Both the position numbers and the translations under genes were made by a program. Positions 43,358 through 54,964 of a stretch of 64,000 nt of DNA are shown piece by piece. The notes below the pieces were generated by a model, which searched no databases, was not told the DNA's origin, and was given only the letters and a program-made list of their open reading frames with translations. The stretch spans positions 3,224,001-3,288,000 of the forward strand of contig CP085833.1 of assembly GCA_020809705.1 (NCBI GenBank). Reading direction: 5' to 3'. This DNA comes from Calonectria ilicicola (Eukaryota; Ascomycota; Sordariomycetes; Hypocreales; Nectriaceae). Position 1 is the first letter of the stretch. Each line of letters starts with the position of its first letter.

Positions 43358-46300
43358 ATGGCTTCTCGATACAAGGACAAAGACACTGGCGTCGTCTTCA
43401 GCTTCAATGGACGCTGGGTGAGCTGGGCACACACGACTGTTGCTTACAGTATGTTGGACATCCTTCGAGCTTCGCGACGCGAAACATCACCAGATCGGAT
43501 CGTTCGGTGTGGAAGCTAACGTCTCTTTTCCCCTTCTAGCTGCCTTCTTGAGTGCTCTGATCGTCGGCACCTCGCTACACTACCACAAGATAGTCAAGAA
43601 CGAGTTCTACGGCTACCCTCAAGAATGGTTCCCCTCCGTCTCCGCCACCATTGGCGACCGATACCCTGAACGCTCTTTTTTCATGATTTTCATTGCCATT
43701 ACATCTGGTGCGCGCGACTTCTGGCGCTCTTGCGCTTCGTTTCTAATGTGTCGCAGGTCCTCGATTCGCTCTCGTTGGCCTGTGGTATCTTCTTACGCGC
43801 CGGCCAGGCCAGAAGCTCCCCGCATTCGTTGCCCTCATGGGTCTGTTGCGAACCCTGACCTGCGGTGGTTGGACATACATCACCTCCACCGACGATCATG
43901 ATTGGCACGACATCCTAATGATCTCGTACATTGTCGCAACACTGCCTTGGACCACTGGCTGCATTGCACTGAGCCCCGCTAACCCCCGCGCTATCAAGTA
44001 TCGCAAATATCTGGCCAGCGCATTCTTTGGCACCCTTGTGCCTCTAATCTACTTCTTTATCCAGCACAAGGTCCACCGCGTTCCGGGAGGTGAGACATGC
44101 CAGCGCACCCTGTGCCCATTCTAAATTACCCCGCTAACTCGGTGCATTCCCGTAGCTTATACGACGTACGCATTCTTCGAGTGGTCGTTGATTTTGTTCG
44201 ACGTAGCATTCGACGCGGTGACCGCGCTAGACTTTGACACATTGGAGGTTACGGTCCGAGATGTCAAGGGAACGACAAAGGGGTACGTCAATTGGCTTCC
44301 GCGGTAGTGTCTGTTTTGTACTTTGATACAATCTGAACACAATAAATTATTACCTAGTCGGAAAATCATTTTCTAAGTCTGTCGCAGTGAGCCCCGATCA
44401 TCCATCCCATCTGCCGTTTTAGAGAAGGAGTAAGTAATTGTATTGCCTTTTTTTTTGGTGTAAATTTCGTGACGACGGCAACTAATACCAAAAACAGAAA
44501 AGAAATTGCTACCGGTGGCGTTTTTGTCTCCAACTTCACTTGGTCTCAAGCTCTCGACATTGCAGCAGACGTTTACACTGGTGTAAGTACAGGGCGACCG
44601 CATAGACCTACGTCAAGCGACATCTAACACTTTGCAGTTCGTTTTCTGGAGTATTCTTACTAGCCTGGGTCTTTTGGTGTGGTGTGAGTCTTGGAAATCG
44701 AGAACGATGGTCTGTCTCTAATGTTCATTAGATTTCCCGCTCTGGTACATGGGTATTTCCGGCTATGAGGTTTGCATCCTGGGCGCTGTCTCTCCGTTCC
44801 TTCTAGGCATCGGCCCCGCGCGATCATGGGTGCTCAGCAACCTCCGAATCGTTCATCTGTCATCTCTCGTGGCCATTGCAGCCTATTTGGTGACCGAGCC
44901 CGTCATCCGACTTCTCGCTGTGACGTTTGGCGTGGCCATGGCCTGTTTGGGCTGGGCTGGCACATTATACACCGAGTCTGGCCATGACGGCAGACTTGAA
45001 GCCAAAATTCTTGGATGGATGATTGGTTTAATTCTCTCCTCTACCGTCAAGTACGCTTGGTGGACTAATAACCCTATTTGGCCCATTATGCATGCTGAGA
45101 ATGGGGGGTGGAATGGAACTGGTCTTGTCCTCGGTATCCTTGCTACTCTCCGTTTCACGAAAAAGGCCCCATTGACAATTGCTGTCCATTCTGGCCCAAG
45201 CAAGACCCCATCAAGCATGGCAGTTTCTCTCGGTATCGGAGGTCTGTTCTTCGGCCTTCACTCTCTGCTTTCTGACACCAGCACCATGATTCTGTGGGGC
45301 TGGGAGGGCTACCCAATTGAAGGCCCCTTCTCCTCCACTCATGGCTGGCTTACCATCGTCGCCATGTCTTTTGGACTATTTGGTGGACTTTGGAGCCCCA
45401 GTCTTGCAAGTAGCTGGCTCTTATTCATTGCTGGCACTGTTGGTGCTGGACTTTTGACTTATACCAGCCACTGGACTGGATACTATGGTGCTCTAACCAT
45501 CGCTGCATACCTAATGGCCGTGTCTGTGCCAATGCTCACCCATGCAGCAAGGTTGAACCCCGCTAAGACATTTGGTTATGGCCTTTTGATCTACACGTTT
45601 ATGACATTATTCCATGTCTGGGTTGTTGCATATGCTTTCGTCCCTGGTGGCCACGCTGTTCGTGAACACACAGACTGGATCATGATGACTATGATGACGC
45701 TGATTGCCGCCGGCGTCTACAGCATCAACTCAGCCAATCTTCAGCGTCACCAGACGAAACGTTCCCCCTCTGTTCAGCAAAGGAAATACTTTGGCGTCTC
45801 TACTCTACTCATCAATATCCTTTTCCTCTGTGCTTCTTTCAGACGCTTCCCAACCAACGACTACAAACCTTATCACCCAGAAGACCGAATTCTCACAGCC
45901 GGTATTTGGACCATTCACTTTTCTCTTGACAATGATATGTGGTCTTCCGAATACCGCATGCGAGACCTCATCAAGGAGCTTGAGCTTGATGTGGTTGGTC
46001 TCCTTGAGACGGACAACCAGCGCATCATCATGGGCAACCGAGACACAACTCAATTCCTAGCTGAGGAGCTCGGCATGTATGTTGACTACGGCCCGGGCCC
46101 CAACAAACACACTTGGGGTGCTGCCCTTCTTTCCAAGTTTCCCATTGTCCAATCCACACACCATCTCCTTCCCAGCCCTGTTGGAGAGCTTGCCCCCGCC
46201 ATTCATGCAACTCTGAATGTCTACGGGCAGTATGTTGACGTTTTCGTCTTCCATTCCGGACAAGAAGAGGATCCAGAGGACAGACGTCTTCAGTCGCTTT

Positions 46301-46728
46301 ACCTCTCTGAACTAATGGGCTCGAGCCCCCGTCCAGCATTCTTATTAAGCTACCTCGTTACTAAGCCCCTTAAGGGTAATTACAACACCTACGTCAGCAA
46401 AAAGTCCGGCATGCACGACGTGGACCCATCTGACTGGGATCGATGGTGTGAATACATCTTATTCAAACGCCTGAAGCGTGTGGGCTATGCTCGTGTGAGC
46501 CGTAGCACTATTACGGATACTGAGCTACAGACTGTCAAGTTCAAGATCCCAGAGTCTGATGAGGAGATTCTTGCACTCGAGACATTGACCGAAAAGGAGC
46601 GCAACAATCGCGTTGAGGAGGAGGAGGTTCCTGAGGGCTGGAGATACCCCGCCATGTTCCGTGGCAAGGGCGTTAGAGATCATAGATATCATGTTTTCGA
46701 CGAGCCTAGGTACTACAACGTTGCCTAG
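43358..46728 (+). CDS. CWH43: Cwh43, GPI-anchor lipid remodelling protein
   Basis: Eight exons: 43358-43448, 43540-43707, 43757-44089, 44156-44282, 44388-44429, 44498-44582, 44638-44683 and 44732-46728; 962 residues with consistent phases at all junctions. In yeast Cwh43 puts ceramide into GPI anchors in the ER/Golgi and is linked to wall integrity. The N-terminal third is a Frag1/DRAM/Sfk1-like (PGAP2-like) membrane domain ([55 protein letters not shown]). A second block of many membrane spans follows. The C-terminal 270 residues resemble an endonuclease/exonuclease/phosphatase fold ([46 protein letters not shown]). Exons 5 and 7 are only 42 and 46 nt. A substrate for this pathway, a GPI protein, is encoded in the same window. 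Confidence 0.92.
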
Positions 46729-48868
46729 GCTTGTCTTTTCACTTTTTCTTTTGATGTTTTATCACGGTCGGATAGGTAATGAGGTGGGATGGGTTTTATG
46801 CATTGTTTATTTACACGAATAATGTAAGGTTGCTATAAAAAGTCCCCTGACTTTATGCTTCCATGTACATAGAATAGCCAGGTAATAATCAGGTTATAAG
46901 CAGGTTGCTTCATCATATCACACAACACCCTTGTCTTGAATACATTTCTGGCAGGTAGGAACAGTCCGTGTCGGACCCGAAGTGGGGCATCGTGAAAAGT
47001 GGATTGGCCCGAGAAACGAAACATGCGTGATCACAATCATCACATTTACCGAGTCCAAGGGTTTGAAACTTGGGAGGGAATACATCCCTGACCTTGCCTT
47101 CATGACCCCACATCGATATTTTATGTATATCATGTACACGACATGCACTCATTGTACTATTTATGACATTTGCCATACATCACATTTGTGCGAATTTGTG
47201 CATTGTATAGGGTAGGTTTACCAAACGGGGGTACAGAAAACATATGATGCTAAATCTGTACCCTAATAAAGATAGAAAAAAATTGAGACTATTTGCTTTT
47301 TATAATTAAATGGCTAAAGGTGCAAAAAGACTTCAAAGAGATCTACCCGGTTGGGTGCGATATTGTTTGGTTGTTCTGATTTGGTGATAAAGTAGTTGTG
47401 TGTGTACATGCATGCATCAGTTCTGTACCTAAGAGCTATGCTCTTTTTTGCCAAATTACCATTCAACGATATTTGCACGAGAAAAAACATTAAATAAAAG
47501 GCCCAGATTAAAAATTTCCTTGTTTTTATCTTATCATTTCCACACCGATTGGCCTATTCTACGAGGAAAGGGTGCCTAACGGTATACGAGATTGCAGGTT
47601 AGGTTAGATAGCGTCATTCTGCTTTAATTCAAGATGGCTGATATTCCAACTGTTCCGACAGCTGACCACCCATCCGTTACCTACCTAATCAGCGATAGCT
47701 CAATCGCAGCAAGCTAAGATCGGATAGTTCCATTGAGGAAAGTAAGCTACATAGCAGAATCCGGCATTTCGGGTCCCACTCCGAATACGCCGACAACTGT
47801 CTCTAGGCCCCACCTTATGCCGTGAGAACCGTATAGTGTCGGAGTGACGACAGGCTTATGGTCCCCGCGATGCGCCAGATGTTTACATGCTTTTCGGGCG
47901 TCAGGATTTCAAACCGAGGATAAGCCCCGGAAACGGAAGGCATAACAAAGTCGTGGTGGGGGCATGTGAGAAGCGAAGAAGCATGAAGACAGGGAGGAGG
48001 GATGTGATATGTTGTTGGCTTGGACATCAGCCGGGGATGGAAAGACGTCACGACGAAGCAGCGAAAGTGAAGCATTAAGCAATTGAAAAAAAATGACGAC
48101 ATACTAGGCCTGGGTCTGAGCCTCTTGCGCTCGGGGTAGACTACATGGCTTGTAGATTGTGTAGCTCCGTGTGGCTCGAGCCTCGGGGAGGCCAAAACTG
48201 GCAGATGACCTTGGAGCTGAGGCTTGGATCAAAGCTAAATGGCTATGCGAAACGCAACACTGATAAGCCATTCGAGCCCGTCGTGGACCGAGAAGCACCG
48301 TAACCGACTCCGGCAACCAAGCACACCCCGCATTTCCCACCCAGATGCGCCTTCCTCAAATGCTCCTCTTGTCTGTGGTTCCCCGAGATGCAATCTAGAT
48401 CCAACGCCGCGTGCCCCACATCACTCCGCACCACACCTACACGAGGAGGACAGGAACAGCGCAAAACACCCAATTCTCCAATCAGTATCCTTGGATTCCC
48501 CGTGTAAGATGGTTCCTTTTACGTCTTGAGATCCATCGCGTCAGAATTCCGCCATTTCCAATCCGAACCTAACCGCCACGGCACTTGGGCCACCGCTTTG
48601 GCGGATCATGGAGGCATCATTGCCGCAACAAGCCGATTGGCGTTGCGCCCGCTGACCACCGCGACGAGTATCGCAGAGCGCCGCACCGTAAGCTAATGAT
48701 AATGGGAAAAGAGCCAGGGCTTCGGGACTAGATTCCCCAGCCGCAGGATCCGGGGTTGTGTTCTTCTCCATGAATCTTTTTTTTAAAAGCCCTCCTCCTC
48801 CTCCATTTTTGCTTGGTCTGCCTTCTCGTTTGTTTTTGCACTACACGATAAGAAGCGACTTGCACAAG
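46729..48868. other. 2.1-kb intergenic region, AT-rich in the middle
   Basis: The stretch 47200-47560 is clearly AT-rich compared with its flanks; the last 700 bp form the P450 promoter side, ending in a C/T-rich leader (48790-48850). Frames of up to 126 codons are present but not protein-like. No tRNA, repeat or transposase is recognised. Confidence 0.5.
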
Positions 48869-50747
48869 ATGGCATTTAACCTAGGACATTTAGGGATGTG
48901 GCTGGGGCTGCTAGGAGCAGCTGGACTACTATACGTGAGTTTGGTCACAACCCCCCGTGTTACTGGGTGCTCGAGGAGTGCTGTGACATGGAACTCTGTC
49001 AATTGCATCACTAGAAGCTACTAACCGTACACCTATAGACGGTGGGAATCGTTGTGTACCGAGTCTACTTCCACCCGCTGGCCAAATATCCAGGCCCATT
49101 TTTGGCCAAAATCACCGATGCTTATCAGCTCTATCACGCTTATAAAGGCGACCGACACCTGGAGTTCTGGAGATTACACCAGAAATACGGTACGTGTTTG
49201 CCTTGCCCCAACACCTGTACGCTGGCATTCTGACAAGACCAACAGGCAAAGTTGTTCGTTTTGGACCCAATTCACTCGTATTCAACACCAACAAGGCCCT
49301 TAAAGACATTTACGGCTTTCGATCAAACGTTCGCAAAGCTGAATTTTACAATGCCTTTGTTCACCCCGCGGCCAACACCCACAACACTCGGGATAAGGAG
49401 CTCCATGCCCGAAAGCGCCGTGTCCTGTCTCACGCCTTTGCTGAGGGTGCTATGAAGGAGATGCAGAGATACATCCTAGGCAATGTTCGAACTTTTTGCC
49501 ACCAGATTGGAATCGAGGACGGCGGTGCCGAGTCCAAGGGCTGGACGCAGCCTCGCAATATGAGCGACTGGTGCAACTATCTCGCTATGGACATTCTTGG
49601 TGATTTAAGCTTTGGAAAGGCTTTCCACATGCTTGAGAGCCCCGATAATCGCTTTGCACTCAAGCTGGTCGAAGCAGCGACGACTCGCCACCTTATTGTG
49701 AGTAGAATCCCAGGTCAACCCAATCCTGGATCGAGGTCTAACATGATGTAGTGCGGAACAATGCCCGTCGTCGATAGACTTAAACTGGACAGAGTTATGT
49801 TCCCTAAGCTTGCCGCTGACCGTGCTCGATACATGGCATACAGCAAAGGCCAATTGACTGAGCGTACCAAGCTTGGCGAGGAAACGGACCGACGAGATTT
49901 CTTCTATTACCTCCTCAAGGCTCGCGATCCCGAAACTGGCCAGGGATTTAGCACACCCGAGCTTTGGGGAGAGTCTAACCTGCTGTAAGTGAACCAAAAA
50001 AAAAAAAAAGAAACAAGAAACGACTCGTTGCAAATTTTATGACACTAACAATACCTCGATAGTATCATCGCCGGATCTGACACTACCTCTACTGCTATGG
50101 CGGCTACTATCTTCTACCTTGTCCGCTGCCCGCGCGCTCTTAAGATTGTGACGGAAGAGATCCGCTCCAAGTTCAATGATGCCGAGGAAATTAGCCAGGG
50201 CGCCATATTGGCATCATGCACCTACCTCCGAGCCTGCATCGATGAAGCTATGCGCCTTTCGCCTTCGGTTGGTGGTATTGTTCCTCGCGAGGTTTTGGCG
50301 GGTGGCATCAACATCGATGGCGAGTCAATCCCCGAGGGTACTGTTGTCGGTACTCCTCACTATGCCATCCACCACAATGAAAGCTACTTCCCCTCGCCTT
50401 TTGATTACGTGCCTGAGCGATGGCTCGTTGGGGCCATGAATCCTCTTTCTGGTCGCGCAACCACCGAGGAAGAAACGGCTCTGGCACAAAGCGCTTTCTG
50501 CCCGTTCAGCGTCGGCCCGCGAGGCTGCATCGGAAAGGGACTGGCATATGTAGAGATGACCAACACTTTGGCGCGAACAATGTACATGTACGATATGCGA
50601 AGAGCAATTGGTGTTGATGACCCTGGTGAGGGTAAGCCCGGCTACGAATGGGGCCGCCACCGACCAACCGAGCTACAGCTCTATGATACATTCACCAGCG
50701 CCAAAGATGGCGTAATGGTCGAGTTCCGCAAGGCTGAAAAGGTATGA
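48869..50747 (+). CDS. Cytochrome P450 monooxygenase
   Basis: Five exons: 48869-48934, 49039-49189, 49246-49697, 49752-49984 and 50063-50747; 528 residues, a full-length microsomal P450. An N-terminal membrane anchor (MWLGLLGAAGLLYTVGIVVY) is followed by the Pro-rich hinge (HPLAKYPGPFLAK). Helix I has AGSDTTST, helix K has EAMR (ExxR), the PERW motif follows, and the heme loop is FSVGPRGCIGK with ligand Cys456. All catalytic motifs are intact. The substrate cannot be told; the family resembles multi-purpose fungal P450s often annotated as benzoate 4-monooxygenase or trichothecene-type hydroxylases. It is 41 kb from the PKS-NRPS with housekeeping genes between, so membership of that cluster is unlikely. 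A possible poly(A) signal, AATAAA, is at 50877-50882. Confidence 0.93.
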
Positions 50748-51267
50748 ATAGGAATGGGAGGAAGAATTTGGTCAACATGAATTTGAATGTATTATTTTTG
50801 TTGGGAGGGATAGTTAGTGGCTGGCGCCTTAGGATTTATTTATGACTGATGATGAATTGATGAACTTGTCGATAGCAATAAAATCGATTCAAGACTGGCA
50901 TTGTTGTCAATTAAGATTGATGTCATGGTGAACTTCTCATTGACCGCTTTCTCCTTACGGCATGCTTGAGGCGCAAACGGAAGGTTGATGGCTGCCGCTG
51001 CACCGCCCCACCTCGGATTTGGGCCCCTAACAGGCCTAAAAAAAATGGCAGTATGAAGTGAACAAACCACGAGGCTGGTAAGGCTGAGCCTAGCTTACCG
51101 CGACTGCCACACGGCCATTCTTCCTCAACCACTACATCTTCTGCACCCTTCACCGCGCCCCCCCCGACGACAAAGTGGTGTCTATTCCACGAAATGAGGT
51201 AGCGTGATACTGCGCGACACCAGAATTTACTCGCCAGTCCCCGGCCGACCCGCCCTTGTTCGTCACG
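50748..51267. other. Intergenic region, P450 / nucleoporin
   Basis: 520 bp between tandem genes. It holds the P450 3' UTR, including AATAAA at 50877, and the nucleoporin promoter with a C-run near 51161. Nothing else is recognised. Confidence 0.5.
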
Positions 51268-53138
51268 ATGACGATTTGTAAATTCTACCAAAACGGCAAT
51301 TGCAGGAACGGCAGTCAGTCGACACCCCGAACGCCACGACGTCGCCCCATGGCATGCCCACGAATCGGAAGCACTGACTGGATGCAGACAACTGTCGATT
51401 TGAACACGTCAACGCTGGCGGGGGCAACAACTATCGAAACCCAGGCCCGAATCGCTTTGGAGCTTTGGGCGGAGGGAACAATAACCAAAACCATGGTGGT
51501 ACGCAGCTTGATTTTCTTGACCGCTGAACTGACCTGAGACATCTGACACCATGGCAGACAAATACAACATCACGACCGATGCGATAGAGCGTGATCTCAC
51601 GTCCGAGACTCCCCAATGGATTCTATCCGCCTACGCCCCAGGGAGAGATGCTCCCGAGCAGCTGTTTGGAGGCTACCCACGGGAGCAGAGCTTTGAGGAG
51701 ATGCGTCTACATTTCATGACGGGAAAAGCTTCTGGAAACGAGCAACAAGCTGTACGCACTTTGAACTTGTATCCTTGACATCTCCAGGAACTAACTGCTG
51801 CAGCTAAACGAGGCCCAGCAATTGTACACCAACGCGCAGCAGCAAATGCAAAATGCGGCCCGCAACGCTAAAGATGCCGTGCAGTTTCTCGTGAGCGCTG
51901 AGAACAAGCACCCAAACCGATTAGATATTTGCCAGCAAGGAACACAAGGAGCACCTTTTGGCGAATTTCTCGTTGGAAAGAGGCCCAAGTCTTTAGTGCC
52001 TGACCCATCTGCTCAGTCCAACCCATTTGGTAGCAACAACACGTCCTCCCCGTTTGGTGGAGGAGCTTCAACAATGCAAAACACCACGCAGGGTTCCGCA
52101 TTTGGCCAGCCCTCGACTTTAGGACAACGACCGAATCCGTTTGGGACGCCGTCATTTGCGCAATCATCACAGCCTGCCCCTTCGTCTGCCTTTGGCCAAC
52201 CCTCGACATTGGGTGCGAAACCCAGCCCATTTGGAACACCATCTTTTGGGACCCCTGCACAGCCCAATACCTCCGGGTCTGCATTTGGGCAACCAAGCCA
52301 ACTGGGCCAAAAGCCAAATCCTTTTGCAGCGTCCGCCAACACTGGCAATAACTTGAGTCCTTTTGCATCATCGGGAAACAACAATAGTGTATCCAACAAT
52401 AACCCGAGTCCTTTTGCATCAACCTCGAATAACAACAATGCACAAGCTCCAAGCCCCTTTGGAACAACTCCTGGCACCCAGGGAGCCAGTCCGTTCGCCC
52501 CTAATAATAACCAGAACAACAACAATGCACCCAATCCGTTCGGCCAGCCTTCACAAGCACCTGCGCAAAATGTTTCCCCCTTTGCCCAGACTTCTACACC
52601 TGCTGCACCGAACCCATTCGCCACGAGTAACCAAGCACCCAGTGCTCCCAATGGCAACCCGTTCGCTCAGGCTCAGCAACCATCCAATGGGTTTTTGTCT
52701 CAACAAAACCAGCAGAGCCAACAGCAACCCAGTCCCTTCAACTCGGCTCCTACGATGTCCAATGCCAGCCAACAAGGCCAAGTTCAGAAACCAGCTGCAC
52801 AGGCCGGGAGCCCTTACCCTCCTGGAAGCAGCAGACAGCATCCTCCGGTTGAGAGTTATAGTTCCAAGGGCATGGATGGCCGCCTGTCGATGTTCAAGGG
52901 AAAACCTGTGGTGTACAAGGACGACAAACCGGGCATCAGAGCATTCGATGGAACTTGGCGCCGGATTTGGTTCCCAGACGGCGCGCCAAACTATAGCAAG
53001 GACACAGAACTGCCCCCAGGGCAGTATGACGAGAAATCAAAGGCGCAATGGGCGGCGTTTCAGCAGACAGGAACCTTCCAAGATGGTCTCATGCCTGCGC
53101 TACCGCCGCCTAGAGAATGCACCGTGTGGGACTTTTAA
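51268..53138 (+). CDS. amo1: CCCH zinc-finger FG nucleoporin (Nup42/Amo1 type)
   Basis: Four exons: 51268-51313, 51388-51498, 51558-51751 and 51804-53138; 561 residues. Splicing of exons 1 and 2 builds a CCCH finger, C-x7-C-x5-C-x3-H (CKFYQNGNCRNGNNCRFEH). Exon 3 holds the conserved WILSAYAPGRDAPEQLFGG and FEEMRLHFM motifs. Exon 4 has a helical stretch (LYTNAQQQMQNAARNAKDAV) followed by about 300 residues of FG-type repeats (SAFGQPS, PNPFGTPSF, SPFA) rich in Asn, Gln, Pro and Ser. The C-terminus is a conserved fungal tail (DGRLSMFKGKPVVYKDDKPG ... WDF). Family members sit on the cytoplasmic face of the pore and help mRNA export. Exon 1 is only 46 nt and ends inside the finger; without it the finger is lost. 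Confidence 0.88.
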
Positions 53139-53608
53139 GATTTGTATGTTTAAAAAAAGAACAACTAAGAGACGGGAAGCCCAAGGAAGGCGACTGGCGT
53201 TGAATGTATTGACAGGTATACTGACTGCATGTATTCATTGGCGTTGGACACGGGCATTATTACACGGAATGTGGGGGGATTTGGTGTGCTCTGATTGTGC
53301 GGATAGTATTGGACGAAGGAAACTCGACTTTGGCATCGAAGATAACCATATACAATTCAAGACGCCTCGAGGCGCAACTGTCCAATCTGATACTGCCCCC
53401 CTTCAAACTCTTGATTGTAGCATGCCATTAAGATGGGCGTATTCCAAAATTTCGATCACTTCGCTTCACTCATGGTCAAATTGGAACAAATCGGTTTGCG
53501 GTTAGAGACCGTTTCTCATTTTTTTTGTCTACCTGAGCCAGGTGTTCATTCGCAGCCTGACCTAACGGGGTATCATTCCCGGCCCTGCCATGGACAAAGA
53601 CCAATCCC
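53139..53608. other. Convergent intergenic region, nucleoporin / uS10
   Basis: 470 bp between stop codons, expected to hold both 3' UTRs. A frame of the nucleoporin gene stays open through this region in another register, a shadow effect. Nothing else is recognised. Confidence 0.5.
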
Positions 53609-54132
53609 TTAAGCAGCAATGGTGACCTCAACCTCGACACCAGCGTCGATGTTGACAATGATCTGCTTGACGACCTCAGTGGGGGCGTTGAGGCTGTGAT
53701 GGCGCGCGTTAGTATAATGAACTTGTCCAGGCCGCGGAAAAGAAGAGAATGGCAGGAGCCGACGTACTCAATCAGGCGCTTGTGGATGCGCATCTCGTAG
53801 CAGTCCCAGGTCTTGGAACCCTCACCGCAAGGGGTCTTACGGGTGGTGATCTTGAGGGTCTTGGTGGGAAGACGGACGGGGCCCTTGGCGCGGAGGTCCT
53901 TGTTCTTGGCACGCTCGATGATCTCAGTGCAGACCTTCTCGAGGACCTGGACCTTGCGGGAGGAGAGGGTGATGCGGATCTTGTGGCTCTTCTGTAGGTT
54001 CGCGACGAGGTCAGCAACAGTTCTTTGACGACAAACCCCAAAATTCTCGAATTCTGGCGATTGAGACTGGAGGGGAGGGGAACAACGTACAGGAGCATCA
54101 CCGTGGTCCTTCTCGGGCTTCTGGTAAGACAT
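53609..54132 (-). CDS. RPS20: 40S ribosomal protein uS10 (S20)
   Basis: Three exons, 54132-54091, 53991-53768 and 53693-53609; 116 residues. Phases agree (0 and 2). uS10 lies in the head of the 40S subunit near the mRNA entry side. Exon 1 encodes [14 protein letters not shown]; exon 2 the core [20 protein letters not shown] through EMRIHKRLI; exon 3 [20 protein letters not shown] and the VEVTIAA end. Lys5 and Lys8 sit where yeast Rps20 has Lys6 and Lys8 and human RPS20 has Lys4 and Lys8, the sites ubiquitylated by Hel2/ZNF598 on collided ribosomes (established in those species; conservation of use here is inference). It is divergent from CUE3 across an 832-bp promoter region. Confidence 0.96.
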
Positions 54133-54964
54133 TTTGGGCTATCCTTCAAGACTCGAACGTGCTAGAACTAACGTTTCGGCAAAGTGATGAAGGCGGGTTG
54201 GGGGGAGAGGAAAATAAAAAAGGGACAATTATCGCGAACTTTTTTGGTGGGGTGGAAGTTCGAGTGGTAGGGCTTGTGTGTTGCAGAAGCGCGCTAGTAC
54301 AAAAGTGTCATTAGCGTTAGCGATGCGATGTGATTGGCGGGGAGTTGTAAAAATAGAGGGTCCGATTTCTCCAGCCCCAAGCTTGGAGGGTGCAGCTGCT
54401 TGGACGAGGGTAGTTGGATAGCTATGTCATCCAAGTCCAAAAAGCTTCAATCACATGAAAAGCATGATGAGGAAGAGTTCGTTTCAAGATTTACACATAT
54501 TTGGCATGGAATTGGTATTCAAAATTCCCCCCTCTTTTTTTTTTGGTCATCGCCGCAGATGTGACTGTGCCTCGCATGACATTAGATTGATTGCTTTGCT
54601 CTGACTGGGGAGAAAAAAAGAGGCTGAGAGCCTAAAGGCAAGCAGCCACCACCTACCCTACCTGCCTGGAAACAGCATCCACTTCTGATGATTCATCCGG
54701 CGATGGCCCAAACTGGTTTAACACCTATGACATGGGGAAGTAAGAGCTGCGAGTGCATTTGCCCCGAGCCTTGATATATCAGGAGGAAGACGCCATGATT
54801 ATATGAGTTATACACAGCGACCAATTCTTTTTTTTTTTCTCTTTTAGTTTATTTCTTTTCGTTTCCCTACGCACACCCATCAACTGGGGATTTCCCCGTC
54901 CTTGTGAGCTTTTGCGGGTAATACCAACAACACCAAGACCAGCAACAAGACAAGACTGTTAAAC
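54133..54964. promoter_or_regulatory. Shared upstream region of RPS20 and CUE3
   Basis: 832 bp between divergent starts of uS10 and Cue3/Rqt3. It contains several A or T runs (near 54214, 54534 and a 10-T run near 54829) and a pyrimidine-rich leader before CUE3. No ribosomal-protein-gene motif was recognised with confidence. The distance is large enough for two separate promoters. Confidence 0.45.

Noticed and set aside
47597..47607. Telomere-like GGTTAGGTTAG
   Set aside because: Only two partial units, and the unit is not the common fungal TTAGGG; no array is present.
48869..50747. P450 as a tailoring enzyme of the PKS-NRPS cluster
   Set aside because: More than 41 kb and many housekeeping genes lie between them; linkage would be exceptional.
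52013..52657. Long antisense and alternative frames over the nucleoporin
   Set aside because: They arise from the repetitive Asn/Gln/Pro/Phe codons of the FG region.
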